From positions 1 through 49,247 of the forward strand of contig CAJJNV010000016.1 of the NCBI GenBank assembly GCA_905193225.1: DNA of 49,247 bases, written 5' to 3'. A program made the translations under genes and the position numbers. This DNA comes from an uncultured Oscillospiraceae bacterium (GTDB taxonomy: Bacteria; Bacillota; Clostridia; Oscillospirales; Acutalibacteraceae). Every line of letters begins with the position of its first letter. Position 1 is the stretch's first letter. The notes under the pieces were generated by a model. That model did no database searches. It was not told the origin of the DNA and saw only the letters and a list, made by a program, of their open reading frames with translations. This document shows positions 15,263-23,633 of this stretch, one piece after another.

Positions 15263-16094
15263 AGAGCAGCTCATAGCCCTCTGGAGAGAGGCCTTCGGCG
15301 ACAGCAGGGAAGATGTTGAGGCCTTTTTAAAAAATCTTTTTTCAAAAGAAAATTATTTTTATAAAAAAATCGGACAAATCGTCGTTTCCCAAACCTTCAC
15401 CCTTCCGGTAAGGCTTTATTCGGCCGAAAAGGTTTTTAAGGGATGGTATTTTTGCTGCGCCGCCACCGATAAAGCCAGCCGCGGAAAGGGTTATATGGGC
15501 GAGCTGATCACTCTTGTCAAACAGACGGCCGACAAAAAAGGGCTTGACTTTGTGGCGCTCATTCCCGCAAGCAGATCGCTTTTCGGATTTTATTCCCGCT
15601 TTGGCTTTGAGGAGTTTTTCTTTTGCGACAGCGTTGGTGTAAGCGGTAAAAAAACGGGCGTAAACGGAGCGGGGATACACTTCGATTTTGTCAAAACAAA
15701 CGATGCCGACGAGCTTTTTAAGCTTCAAAATACCGCTATAACGGCAAACGGACAGACAGACGGAACGATTTTAAAGAGCAAAAAAATCTTTTCATACCTT
15801 ATTGATGATGCCGGGCTTTCGGGATATGACATATATACCGTAAGGCGGGGGAAGGAAAGCCTCGGATATATCTTTTACGATCCAAAAGAAGGTCTTGTAA
15901 GAGAGGCGCTTTTAAAGGAAAGCCGCGCGGATGTGCTTGCGGATTTTGCTGAGGAAATTGCCCGGAAGGACATAACGGTCAGAAGCAAGGCAAGGAGCTT
16001 TGAAAATCCAAAGGGGATGATTTATACGACAAATCCTTTGGTAAAACAGCTTAAAACCGGCTTTCCCTTTATAAACAATATGCTCGAAAGCTGA
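15240..16094 (+). CDS. GNAT acetyltransferase (Eis-like)
   Basis: A 284-residue acetyltransferase. The N-terminal GNAT domain has the acetyl-CoA loop SRGKGYMGEL at about residue 80 and the motif-B segment LFGFYSRFGFEEFF at about 118-131. A second, degenerate GNAT half and a C-terminal part follow, as in Eis-like proteins. The ATG lies inside the end of the upstream DUF2156 gene with SD GGAGG just ahead. The two coupled GNAT-fold proteins may act in one process. Substrate unknown. A strong bidirectional terminator follows. Confidence 0.85.
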   Translation: MTQYLSDREQLIALWREAFGDSREDVEAFLKNLFSKENYFYKKIGQIVVSQTFTLPVRLYSAEKVFKGWYFCCAATDKASRGKGYMGELITLVKQTADKKGLDFVALIPASRSLFGFYSRFGFEEFFFCDSVGVSGKKTGVNGAGIHFDFVKTNDADELFKLQNTAITANGQTDGTILKSKKIFSYLIDDAGLSGYDIYTVRRGKESLGYIFYDPKEGLVREALLKESRADVLADFAEEIARKDITVRSKARSFENPKGMIYTTNPLVKQLKTGFPFINNMLES

Positions 16095-16170
16095 AAGAAA
16101 AAGTCCTTTAAAAGGGAAGACAGAGGCCGACAGTGCGAAAAATCCGAAAAGCCTCAAAAACCGAAAAAGA

Positions 16171-16208
16171 AAAACCGACAGCGCTGAAATGTGCAGGCTG
16201 TCGGTTTT
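16171..16208. terminator. Bidirectional terminator between the GNAT gene and the PHP gene
   Basis: AAAACCGACAGC (16171-16182) pairs perfectly with GCTGTCGGTTTT (16197-16208), a 12-bp stem with A and T tracts built in. It serves both convergent genes. Confidence 0.92.
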
Positions 16209-16271
16209 GTTGTTGTAAAATTTTATGATGCTTTTAATTGCATCGGGCAATTTTTTCGGTCGCCGTCAGAA

Positions 16272-17114
16272 TTATTTCATCATCTGAAGACGGTGCTTTT
16301 TGGCTGCGATGAGACGGTCAACAAAAATGTCGGCCACTACCTTGGAGCCGATGGGATTGGGCTTAGGGGACATCATTCCGTGGAAATCGCTGCCGCCGGT
16401 CATACAAAGGTCATATTTCTTGGCAATTTCAATGAGCTTGTCGGTTTGCTCCTCGTTAGCACTGTCGTGCCATACCTCAATGCCGTCAAGTCCGAGACCC
16501 GCGAGCTCGGGGATAAGCTCCACCGAATCATAGAGCCATGGGTGAGCCATAACCGCAAGGCCGCCGGCCTCGTGTATCTGAGTCATGACATCTCTGACAT
16601 CGGGGAAATCCTTTTTAACAACAGCTACGCCGTCCTTACCGAAAAGGCGTTCGTAAAGCTCGCCGTAAATGGTGGTGGTATATCCGGCCTCCATAAGCGC
16701 CATCATAATGTGCTGCTTATATATGTTTGTGCTTCCCTGTATCCAGCGTTTAATGATTACCACCGGAAGGGGATAGCGCTTCATGACCTCGGCGGCCATT
16801 TTTTGTCCCGCGACCTTCCTGCGATTTGAAATGTCCCGGCAAAGCCCCTGAAGGCGGTCGGGAAATTCAGGCAGATAGCAAAGAAGGTGTACCTTTCTGT
16901 CGGTTTCGGGGTTCTTACAGGAAAATTCGACGCCGGGTATAACGTTTATTCCGGCTCTCTGGCCGAGCATCTTGGCTCTCATTGCCCCCGCAAGAGTATC
17001 GTGGTCTGTAACTGCAATGGTTTTAAGTCCTGCGTTTTTTGCAAGGGCAACCAATTCTTCAAGACTCACTGAACCGTCGGATAGCTTGGTGTGGCAGTGT
17101 AAGTCTCCGGGCAT
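16272..17114 (-). CDS. PHP-domain phosphoesterase
   Basis: A 280-residue metal-dependent phosphoesterase of the PHP family. Metal-binding motifs in order: DLHCHTKLSDG, TDHDT, a Glu in GVEFSC, AHPW at about 195, and GGSDFHG near the end. The order and size fit the family of 3',5'-nucleoside bisphosphate phosphatases and RNase AM (YciV-like), cytoplasmic enzymes. I place the start at ATG 17114, because GGAGTGA lies just upstream and the protein then begins next to the first metal motif. An in-frame ATG at 17138 lacks an SD. It has its own promoter at 17163-17191. Nucleotide or oligoribonucleotide turnover is likely; the exact substrate is open. Confidence 0.88.
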   Translation of the reverse strand: MPGDLHCHTKLSDGSVSLEELVALAKNAGLKTIAVTDHDTLAGAMRAKMLGQRAGINVIPGVEFSCKNPETDRKVHLLCYLPEFPDRLQGLCRDISNRRKVAGQKMAAEVMKRYPLPVVIIKRWIQGSTNIYKQHIMMALMEAGYTTTIYGELYERLFGKDGVAVVKKDFPDVRDVMTQIHEAGGLAVMAHPWLYDSVELIPELAGLGLDGIEVWHDSANEEQTDKLIEIAKKYDLCMTGGSDFHGMMSPKPNPIGSKVVADIFVDRLIAAKKHRLQMMK

Positions 17115-17162
17115 AATATCACTCCGTATCTTTTTCATTTAACTTTATATTATTTCTACTCT

Positions 17163-17191
17163 ATAATACCACAAAATCCTCTTTTTTTCAA
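17163..17191 (-). promoter_or_regulatory. Sigma-A promoter of the PHP gene
   Basis: On the minus strand: TTGAAA (17191-17186), 17-base spacer, TATTAT (17168-17163). It gives a leader of about 40 bases to ATG 17114. Confidence 0.65.
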
Positions 17192-17652
17192 TGCAAAAAA
17201 AAGAAAAACACAAACTTTTTTTGAAAACCGTCGAGAAAAAGGTGAATATATCAGGGCAACAACAGGTTAACATAAAATTTTATAACAATATGCATATACA
17301 AGAAGTATTCAACAATTTCAACAGAGTTTTCAACATTCAATATTCCTTTAAAAAATCGGCGTTTCAGAGATAAATGTTAAAAATTAGGATTGCTTTCCAT
17401 TCAAAATACATCAAAATGAAATATAATAAAATCAGTTCACATAATAGCATTTTAAGGTCAACATAAAATCACGTGATATTACTGACTGTATAGCAAAATG
17501 CAGTAAAAAAGCAAATTTAACAAAACAATTTGTATATTATTCTTCAAAAAGAAAAGAATTCGATTGAAATTTTACATTCAAACAAATTCTTTGTATGAAA
17601 GCATATTGAAAGGGTAGACGATATTTTTAAGGTTGGCATCAAGGCATTTTTG
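17192..17652. other. AT-rich intergenic region with TTCAACA repeats
   Basis: No credible gene lies in these 461 bases. Three near-identical 9-mers stand almost head to tail: TATTCAACA (17306-17314), ATTTCAACA (17315-17323) and TTTTCAACA (17327-17335), with a TTCAA at 17336-17340. They differ by one or more bases from DnaA boxes (TTTTCCACA-like). No dnaA or dnaN is near. The rest is A/T tracts. Confidence 0.5.
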
Positions 17653-18132
17653 TCAGTCTTCCGTCGACCTTATAAGATCGGCAAAAACAATGTCGACCGC
17701 CTTTAAAAGGTTTTCGGGAGACATTTCCACCTGACTTCCCACGCGGCCGCCGCTGAAATAAATTGTGTCAAACTGCTTTGCCGTTTGGTGGGCAAAGGTT
17801 TTAAACTGCTTTTTCATTCCGATGGGTGAACAGCCTCCGTGAATATATCCCGTCAGGGGTAAAAGCTCTTTGGATTTTATCATTGCGACAGATTTTTCTT
17901 TGGCCGCAGAGGCCGCTTTTTTAAGGTCAAGCTCCTCGTCGACAGGAATCATAAAAACAAAGTGCTGTCCGCTTTTTCCTACCGTCACAAGGGTTTTAAA
18001 GACCTTTTCGTGGTTTTCTCCCATGGCGTCGGCCACGTCTGACCCGCTTACCACACCTCCGTAGTAATGCTCCTTAAAGGGAAGCTTAAGCATAGTCAGC
18101 TTTCTCATAACATTGGTTTTTTCACTTGCCAT
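17653..18132 (-). CDS. ybaK: Cys-tRNA(Pro)/Cys-tRNA(Cys) deacylase YbaK
   Basis: A 159-residue trans-editing deacylase of the YbaK/ProX-like fold that hydrolyses mischarged Cys-tRNA(Pro) in the cytoplasm. Seen: KTLVTVGKSGQHFVFMIPVD, the catalytic-lysine region KSVAMIKSKELLPLTGYIHG, and GGCSPIGMKKQF followed by SGGRVGSQVEM, all typical. I start at ATG 18132 with SD GGGTGAT. A GTG at 18141 would lie almost at the predicted transcription start (near 18143) and lacks an SD. It is a single gene with its own promoter. Confidence 0.93.
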   Translation of the reverse strand: MASEKTNVMRKLTMLKLPFKEHYYGGVVSGSDVADAMGENHEKVFKTLVTVGKSGQHFVFMIPVDEELDLKKAASAAKEKSVAMIKSKELLPLTGYIHGGCSPIGMKKQFKTFAHQTAKQFDTIYFSGGRVGSQVEMSPENLLKAVDIVFADLIRSTED

Positions 18133-18149
18133 ATTTATCACCCGCAGAT

Positions 18150-18178
18150 ATTATAATACCGTGTAAGAATTTTTGCAA
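18150..18178 (-). promoter_or_regulatory. Sigma-A promoter of ybaK
   Basis: On the minus strand: TTGCAA (18178-18173), 17-base spacer, TATAAT (18155-18150). The leader is only about 10 bases. Confidence 0.75.
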
Positions 18179-18226
18179 GGGAGCGTTTGAGACATATAAG
18201 GGATTATATAACGGTCGGCGCAAAGA

Positions 18227-18260
18227 AAAGCCCGCCTGTCTTAGGTACAAGGCGGGCTTT
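18227..18260 (-). terminator. Terminator of the eleven-gene catabolic operon
   Basis: AAAGCCCGCC (18227-18236) and GGCGGGCTTT (18251-18260) form a 10-bp stem just after the lpd stop on the minus strand, with T-rich sequence following on that strand. The sequence is also T-rich on the plus side, so it may work both ways. Confidence 0.88.
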
Positions 18261-18271
18261 TTAAAAAAATC

Positions 18272-19645
18272 TTATTGATGGATGCACATTCCGAGAGCGT
18301 CGTCCGCCGCTTCCATAACCATTTCCGAAACGGTGGGATGGGGATGGATGGTGGAGGCAAGCTCGTGAACGGTGGATTCGAGTTTTATTGCAACGGAAAT
18401 TTCCGAAATCATGTCGGTTGCATGCTCACAGCAGATCTGCCCGCCGAGAATTTCTCCCGTGTCGGCGTCGGTCACAAGCTTAACAAAGCCCTCTGCCGCG
18501 CCCATACTGAGCAGCTTTCCGTTGCCGGCGGCGTTAAACCGTCCGACCTTGACATTGATTCCGGCATCCTTTGCCTTTTGCTCGGTAAGACCAACCGAGG
18601 CAACCTCGGGATGAGTGTAAATGCAGCCGGGCACAAGATCGAAGTCGCAGGCAAGATTTTTGCCCTTTGCGATGTTTTCGGCCACGATTTTGCCCTGCTC
18701 GGATGCGGCGTGGGCAAGCATGGATTTACCGTTTACATCTCCGATGGCGTAGATGTGAGGGACATTTGTACAGCAGCGATCGTCGACCGTGATAAATCCG
18801 CGCTCGGTGTTGACTCCTGCGGCCTTTATGTTAAGGCCTTCGGTATTTGCACGGCGTCCTGCGGCAACAACCACCAGATCGGCCGTTTCTTCAAAGTTTT
18901 TGTCACCTGTTTTAAGCTCCACGAGAGCCTTTTTGCCCTTTTTCTTAACGGCCATAACAAATGTGCCGGTAAAGAATTTAACGCCCTTTTTCTCGAGACC
19001 GCTTTTTGCGAAATCGGCAACTTCACGGTCCATATTGGGAAGCACACCGGGGGTGGCCTCCACAACTGTGACCTCGCTTTCAAATTCCGAAAGAACGGTG
19101 GCAAATTCAAGACCGATTACGCCTCCGCCGACGATAAGAACCTTTTTAGGCAGTTTTTTAAGCTCCAAAAATCCGTCGCTGTTAACGAGGGGAGCACCTT
19201 CCTCCACCTTGAAGGGGTTGGGAGCGGGCACCGAGCCGGTAGCGATTATAAGGTTTTTAAATGTGACGGTTTCGTCGCCGGCCTTGACCGTGTGGTCGTT
19301 CAGCAGCTCGCCGTTTGCAAATTTAACATCACATCCGCTCTTTTTAAGCAGATATTCGACCCCTCCGCGAAGCTTTTTAGAGGTGGCTTCCTTGTGGTCG
19401 TAGCACTTCGAATAGTCGAAATCCTTAACGTCAAGGTTAACGCCGAAATTATTTGCGGTCTTTGCCTCTTTATAAAGCTCGGAGCAGTGAAGCAGAGCCT
19501 TTGTGGGAATGCATCCGCGGTTTAAGCAGGTTCCTCCGCACTTATCCTTTTCGATGAGCACGGTCTTTTTGCCGAGCTTTGCGCTGGCTATTGCGGCAAC
19601 ATATCCGCCGGGACCTCCGCCGATGACAGCAACATCATATTCCAT
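18272..19645 (-). CDS. lpdA: Dihydrolipoyl dehydrogenase (E3)
   Basis: A 457-residue flavoprotein that reoxidises the lipoyl arm of the E2 protein and makes NADH. Seen: FAD-binding GGGPGGYVAA near residue 10, the redox disulfide GGTCLNRGC (C40, C45), the NAD-binding GGGVIGLEFA, the second FAD segment IYAIGDVNG, and the C-terminal catalytic HPHPTVSE. There is no N-terminal lipoyl domain. It is the last gene of the operon, downstream of E1 alpha, E1 beta, E2 and a cupin, so it is very probably the dedicated E3 of this complex. A terminator follows within 15 bases. Confidence 0.96.
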   Translation of the reverse strand: MEYDVAVIGGGPGGYVAAIASAKLGKKTVLIEKDKCGGTCLNRGCIPTKALLHCSELYKEAKTANNFGVNLDVKDFDYSKCYDHKEATSKKLRGGVEYLLKKSGCDVKFANGELLNDHTVKAGDETVTFKNLIIATGSVPAPNPFKVEEGAPLVNSDGFLELKKLPKKVLIVGGGVIGLEFATVLSEFESEVTVVEATPGVLPNMDREVADFAKSGLEKKGVKFFTGTFVMAVKKKGKKALVELKTGDKNFEETADLVVVAAGRRANTEGLNIKAAGVNTERGFITVDDRCCTNVPHIYAIGDVNGKSMLAHAASEQGKIVAENIAKGKNLACDFDLVPGCIYTHPEVASVGLTEQKAKDAGINVKVGRFNAAGNGKLLSMGAAEGFVKLVTDADTGEILGGQICCEHATDMISEISVAIKLESTVHELASTIHPHPTVSEMVMEAADDALGMCIHQ

Positions 19646-19722
19646 TTATGTTCAGACCTTTCGTTATAAATGTTGTGGCAAAATTGCGCCCGACGGTTGT
19701 TTGCCGGGCGCCTTGCAACAAA

Positions 19723-20142
19723 TCAGTCTTCGTCAATGGTCTTGAAGGATTTGCCCCACTGCTTCATACGATCTTCGTATGCGTCGTTGTAGCGATAATC
19801 TCTCCAGAAGGTGAGGATGTGCATATCGGTGTCGCTTTCGCTGTTGTCGAGAGCGTGGAAAACACCTGCGGGAATGAAGATGACCTGATCGCCTTCAATG
19901 TCGACAATCTCGTCGTCCAGCTTGAGCTTGCCCTTACCGTCGAGGATGTAATAGATCTCGTCCTCTTCGTGAGCTGCGCCGCCCAGAGCCTTGTGAGCCT
20001 TAACGGTGCCGTGGTTGATCTGGATAACATTGTCGCGACCGGTGATAACATGGTCGAGGATCATTCTGGATTCATAAGAATCTCCATAGATAAGGGGCTT
20101 AACGCGGTTGACTTTTACTTGAAGGGGAGGCAGTTTTTCCAT
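19723..20142 (-). CDS. Cupin-domain protein
   Basis: A 139-residue single-domain cupin. The metal-binding core is visible: GGAAHEEDEIYYILDGKGKL (motif 1; His and Glu ligands) and IPAGVFHALDN (motif 2; His). I use ATG 20142 (SD AAAGGAAAG); an in-frame ATG at 20187 has a weaker site. It sits between E2 and E3 of the dehydrogenase complex. Small cupins here could be an isomerase, a ligand sensor or a detoxifying enzyme for the pathway intermediate; the sequence does not decide. The 185 bases between E2 and this gene hold a small hairpin but no promoter I trust. Confidence 0.85.
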   Translation of the reverse strand: MEKLPPLQVKVNRVKPLIYGDSYESRMILDHVITGRDNVIQINHGTVKAHKALGGAAHEEDEIYYILDGKGKLKLDDEIVDIEGDQVIFIPAGVFHALDNSESDTDMHILTFWRDYRYNDAYEDRMKQWGKSFKTIDED

Positions 20143-20327
20143 AATAAATCTTTCCTTTCGATTGTGGACCGAAAAGGCTTGGTACATAGCCTTGCCTTTT
20201 TCTGTCCTTTTTAAGTTTTTAATAATAATCGGTTTGGCCGATAAATCCTTTAAATTACCGATGGCCGCTGTATCAGAGCCTTAGGCCGTTGTTAGATAAA
20301 GCGTCGCTAAATTATAAAAACAATCAA

Positions 20328-21653
20328 TTAAACGATCATAAGATAGGGGTTCTCAAGCAGTTCCTTGAGTCTGCTTAAGAACTGGGCGGCGGGAGCGCCG
20401 TCAATAACCCTGTGGTCGTAGGTCAGAACCAGGTTCATCATGGGACGAACAACTATCTGACCATCGCGAACAACGGGAGTATCGGTCATTGCACCGACGG
20501 CAAGAATGCCCACCTGAGGAGGATTGACAATTGCAGTGAATTCGTCGATTCCGAACATTCCCAGGTTACTTACGGTAAATGTGCCGCCCGAGTAATCCTC
20601 TTTCTTGAGTCCGCCGGCCTTGGTCTTTGCGATAAGGCGGGCCGATTCGTCGTGAATCTCACCGAGGGTCATATTCTGAACGTCGCGGACGGTGGGAACG
20701 ATAAGTCCGTTGTCCACTGCAACGGCGATACCGATGTTAACGCTGCCCTTTTCAGTGATCTTTCCGTCCTCAACAAGGGCATTCATACGGGGATGCTCCT
20801 GAAGGGCGCGGCCGAGAGCCATAATGATGATGTCGTTGAAGGAAACCTTCTTTTCGGCCTTTTTGAAGGCGGCGCGGATGAGCTTTGCCTGGCTCATATC
20901 GACGGCAACCTTGTGATAGGCGTGAGCCATCGACTGTACGCTGTTCATCATATTGTCGGCAATGACCTTTCTCATGCCGGAAATGGGAATGACCTTGTCC
21001 TCTCTTGCGAGGTTTGCATCACCCGAGAGAATGTCGTGTTTAACGATCTTTCCGTTTTCGCCGGTGCCGGTGACAGTGGTTACGGAAACGCCCTTTCTTG
21101 CGGCGATGGCCTTGGCAACCGGGCTTGCCTTAACGGCTGCGGCGGCAAGAACGTCGCGCTCGATAATAAGACCGGAGGGACCTGTGCCCTTAACGGTTTT
21201 ATAGTCGAGATTTTTGCGCTCGGCCGTCATCTTGGCTCTGGGAGTGACAAAAATTCTGCCTCCCTCAAGGGCAATGGGGGTAACATCGTCGGCGGCGGGA
21301 GCGGCAGGTGCGGCAGGAGCAGCCTTTACGGCAGGGGCTGTGGGAACGGCAGGTGCGGGAGCAGGCTCGGGTTTCTTTTCTTCCTTCTTGGGAAGAAGGT
21401 CGGCAAAATCTTCACCCTTTTTACCCACAATGGCTATGGTCTCGGTAATGGGAACGGTCTCGTCCTCTTTGGCAACCAGTTTAAGCACTTCGCCTGCGGC
21501 GGTACTGTCGATCTGAATGGTGTTTTTGTCGGTTTCCATTTCGAAAAGGGGCTGACCGATTTCCACCTTGTCGCCTTCCTTAACAAGCCACTTGGTAATG
21601 GTGCCCTCGGTCATTTGCAAACCCTGTTTGGGCATAATTATTTTTTCAGCCAT
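20328..21653 (-). CDS. Dihydrolipoamide acyltransferase (E2) of a 2-oxoacid/acetoin dehydrogenase complex
   Basis: A 441-residue E2 core protein. Domains in order: one lipoyl domain (1-80) with the modified lysine in FEMETDKNTI (K43); an Ala/Pro-rich linker (about 90-125); two consecutive E3/E1-binding-like domains (about 131-170, ending TGPSGLIIERDV, and about 173-210, with SPVAKAIAARKG and TGENGKIVKHDI); and the catalytic domain ending with the active site YDHRVIDGAPAAQFL. Two binding domains in tandem are less common than one. SD GGAAAGGAAG. It forms the cytoplasmic core that carries the acyl group to CoA. Substrate is set by E1 and is not evident. Confidence 0.94.
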   Translation of the reverse strand: MAEKIIMPKQGLQMTEGTITKWLVKEGDKVEIGQPLFEMETDKNTIQIDSTAAGEVLKLVAKEDETVPITETIAIVGKKGEDFADLLPKKEEKKPEPAPAPAVPTAPAVKAAPAAPAAPAADDVTPIALEGGRIFVTPRAKMTAERKNLDYKTVKGTGPSGLIIERDVLAAAAVKASPVAKAIAARKGVSVTTVTGTGENGKIVKHDILSGDANLAREDKVIPISGMRKVIADNMMNSVQSMAHAYHKVAVDMSQAKLIRAAFKKAEKKVSFNDIIIMALGRALQEHPRMNALVEDGKITEKGSVNIGIAVAVDNGLIVPTVRDVQNMTLGEIHDESARLIAKTKAGGLKKEDYSGGTFTVSNLGMFGIDEFTAIVNPPQVGILAVGAMTDTPVVRDGQIVVRPMMNLVLTYDHRVIDGAPAAQFLSRLKELLENPYLMIV

Positions 21654-21673
21654 TTGAAGTCTTCCTTTCCGAA

Positions 21674-22654
21674 TTATTTATAAAGGGTGCGTTTAACGGC
21701 GTTTATAATGTCTTCGGGCTGAGGAACAACGGCGTTTTCAAGGCCGAGGTTGAAGGGCAGGGGGCACTGCTTTGCACCGAGGCGCTCGATAGGAGCATCA
21801 AGATAGCAGAATGCCTGCTCGTAAAGCTGGGAAGAAATTTCGGCGCCTACGCCGCAGGTGCGGTGAGCCTCGTGAACAACAACGCATCTGCCGGTCTTTT
21901 TGACCGAGCTTGAAAGCAGGTCTATGTCCAGCGGAACCAGGGTGCGGGGGTCGATGACCTCGCAGTCGATGCCCTCTTTGGCAAGCTCTTCGGCAGCGTC
22001 GAGAGACTTCTTAACATAGGTATGGGTTGCGATGATGGTGCAATCCTTACCCTCTCTGAAAACCCTGCCCTTGCCCCAGGGGATCATAAATTCGGGATCG
22101 TCGGGAACCTCGGATTTCTGGGTGTAAAGAGCCTTGTGCTCGATGAAAATGGTGGGGTTGTCGTCGCGAATGGCGGTGCGGAGAAGACCGGCTGCATCCT
22201 CGGCGGTGGAGGGCATTGCAACCTTGAGGCCGGGGAAGTGCATAAAGAGGGCCTCAAGACTCTGGGAATGGGTGGCGGCGTTTCCGCGGCCGACTCCCTG
22301 CTGTCCTCTGATTACAAGCGGAACCTTTGCTTTTCCGCCGAAAATATATCTTGTTTTGGCAACCTGATTGATTATCGAATCGGCGGCCACAAGGGAAAAG
22401 TCCATATACATAAGCTCGACAATGGGGCGCATACCCGCACAGGCGGCACCGAGTCCGGCACTTATAAATCCGGCTTCGGAAATGGGGGTGTTGCGAACTC
22501 TGTCTGCACCGAATTCATCGGCAAGACCTCTTGTTGCTCCGAAAATACCGCCGAGAACCTCAATGTCCTCGCCTATTACGAAAACCTTTTCGTCACGACG
22601 CATTTCTTCGGCCATGACGTCTCTTATAGCCTGAACATAACTCTTCTTGCTCAT
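21674..22654 (-). CDS. Dehydrogenase E1 component, beta subunit (TPP-dependent; PdhB/AcoB type)
   Basis: A 326-residue transketolase-like beta subunit. Seen: FVIGEDIEVLGGIFGATRGL near the N-terminus, the IVELMYMDF segment, the conserved GRGNAATHSQSLEALFMHFPG, and the C-terminal domain with VVHEAHRTCGVGAEI. With the alpha subunit it binds TPP at their interface and decarboxylates or cleaves the substrate. Its ATG overlaps the stop of E1 alpha (TAATG) with SD GGAGG inside that gene, so the subunits are made in equal amount. The sequence resembles acetoin dehydrogenase beta subunits as much as pyruvate dehydrogenase. Confidence 0.94.
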   Translation of the reverse strand: MSKKSYVQAIRDVMAEEMRRDEKVFVIGEDIEVLGGIFGATRGLADEFGADRVRNTPISEAGFISAGLGAACAGMRPIVELMYMDFSLVAADSIINQVAKTRYIFGGKAKVPLVIRGQQGVGRGNAATHSQSLEALFMHFPGLKVAMPSTAEDAAGLLRTAIRDDNPTIFIEHKALYTQKSEVPDDPEFMIPWGKGRVFREGKDCTIIATHTYVKKSLDAAEELAKEGIDCEVIDPRTLVPLDIDLLSSSVKKTGRCVVVHEAHRTCGVGAEISSQLYEQAFCYLDAPIERLGAKQCPLPFNLGLENAVVPQPEDIINAVKRTLYK

Positions 22655-23619
22655 TATGCGTCAGCCTCCTCATAAAAAACTCCGTCAAGAACGGTATTGG
22701 GATCAGGCTCGGGACTGTTAAGTGCAAATTCTGCGGCCTTTGCGATGGCGTCGGCGGCGTCCTGCTCGATCTTATCAAGCTCGGCTGCCTTTACGCCGTC
22801 GGCTTCAAGAACCTTGCGCAGTCTCTTAATGGGATTCTTCTTCTTCCACTCCTCGACCTCTTCGCGGGTACGATAGGGGGTGGGGTCTCCGGTCCAGTGA
22901 CCGTAGATACGGTAGGTTTTGCACTCAATGAGTGTGGGGCCTTCGCCCTTTCTTGCGCGGTCGATTGCTTTTTTGGCGGCCTTTGCGATGGCTTCGACAT
23001 CGTTTCCGTCGACGGTTACGCCGGGAATGTCGTAGGCCTTTGCGCGGACCGAAATATCCTTAACGGCAGTGCTCTGCCACTGGGGAACGCTTATGCCGTA
23101 TCCGTTGTTTTCGCAAACGAATACTACCGGCAGCTTCCAAACGGCGGCAAGGTTAAGCGATTCGTGGAAAACGCCTTCGTTGGTTGCGCCGTCTCCGAAG
23201 AAGGAAATGGCAACCTTACCGTTGTTCTGCATTTTGCTGGCCAAAGCCGCGCCCACGGCGATAGGTACGCCGCCCGCAACAATGGCGTTTGCGCCAAGGT
23301 TACCTGCGTCCACATCGGCGATGTGCATGGAGCCTCCGCGGCCCTTGCAGTATCCGTCCTCTTTACCCATAAGCTCGGCAAGAGCCTTTCCGGGATCGGC
23401 GCCTTTTGCAAGGCAGTGACCGTGTCCGCGGTGGGTGCTGGCGATATAATCGTCGGGATTAAGCAGTTCGCAGACTGTGGCCGGAACGGCTTCCTCTCCT
23501 ACACAAAGATGAACCGAGCCTCTGAGTACATTTTCCTCAAAGAATTTAAGAGCCTGATTCTCAAAATCTCGGATAAGGTTCATTGTGTAGTAGATATGAC
23601 ACAATTGTTTTTTATCCAT
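22654..23619 (-). CDS. Dehydrogenase E1 component, alpha subunit (TPP-dependent; PdhA/AcoA type)
   Basis: A 321-residue alpha subunit. Seen: STHRGHGHCLAKGAD and GGSMHIADVD, then the TPP/Mg motif GDGATNEGVFHESLNLAAVW, and VVFVCENNGYGISV. The combination RGHGHCLAKG and the short length resemble AcoA of acetoin dehydrogenases, but these enzymes intergrade with pyruvate and branched-chain E1. I start at ATG 23619: the SD AAAAGGG (23629-23635) would be directly against ATG 23628 but nine bases from 23619. Only 14 bases separate it from the upstream ligase gene, firmly placing the complex in the operon. Confidence 0.94.
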   Translation of the reverse strand: MDKKQLCHIYYTMNLIRDFENQALKFFEENVLRGSVHLCVGEEAVPATVCELLNPDDYIASTHRGHGHCLAKGADPGKALAELMGKEDGYCKGRGGSMHIADVDAGNLGANAIVAGGVPIAVGAALASKMQNNGKVAISFFGDGATNEGVFHESLNLAAVWKLPVVFVCENNGYGISVPQWQSTAVKDISVRAKAYDIPGVTVDGNDVEAIAKAAKKAIDRARKGEGPTLIECKTYRIYGHWTGDPTPYRTREEVEEWKKKNPIKRLRKVLEADGVKAAELDKIEQDAADAIAKAAEFALNSPEPDPNTVLDGVFYEEADA

Positions 23620-23633
23620 AGTTTTCATCCCTT

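Noticed and set aside
17192..17652. Replication origin
   Set aside because: The repeats are not true DnaA boxes and there is no dnaA, dnaN or gyrase gene nearby.
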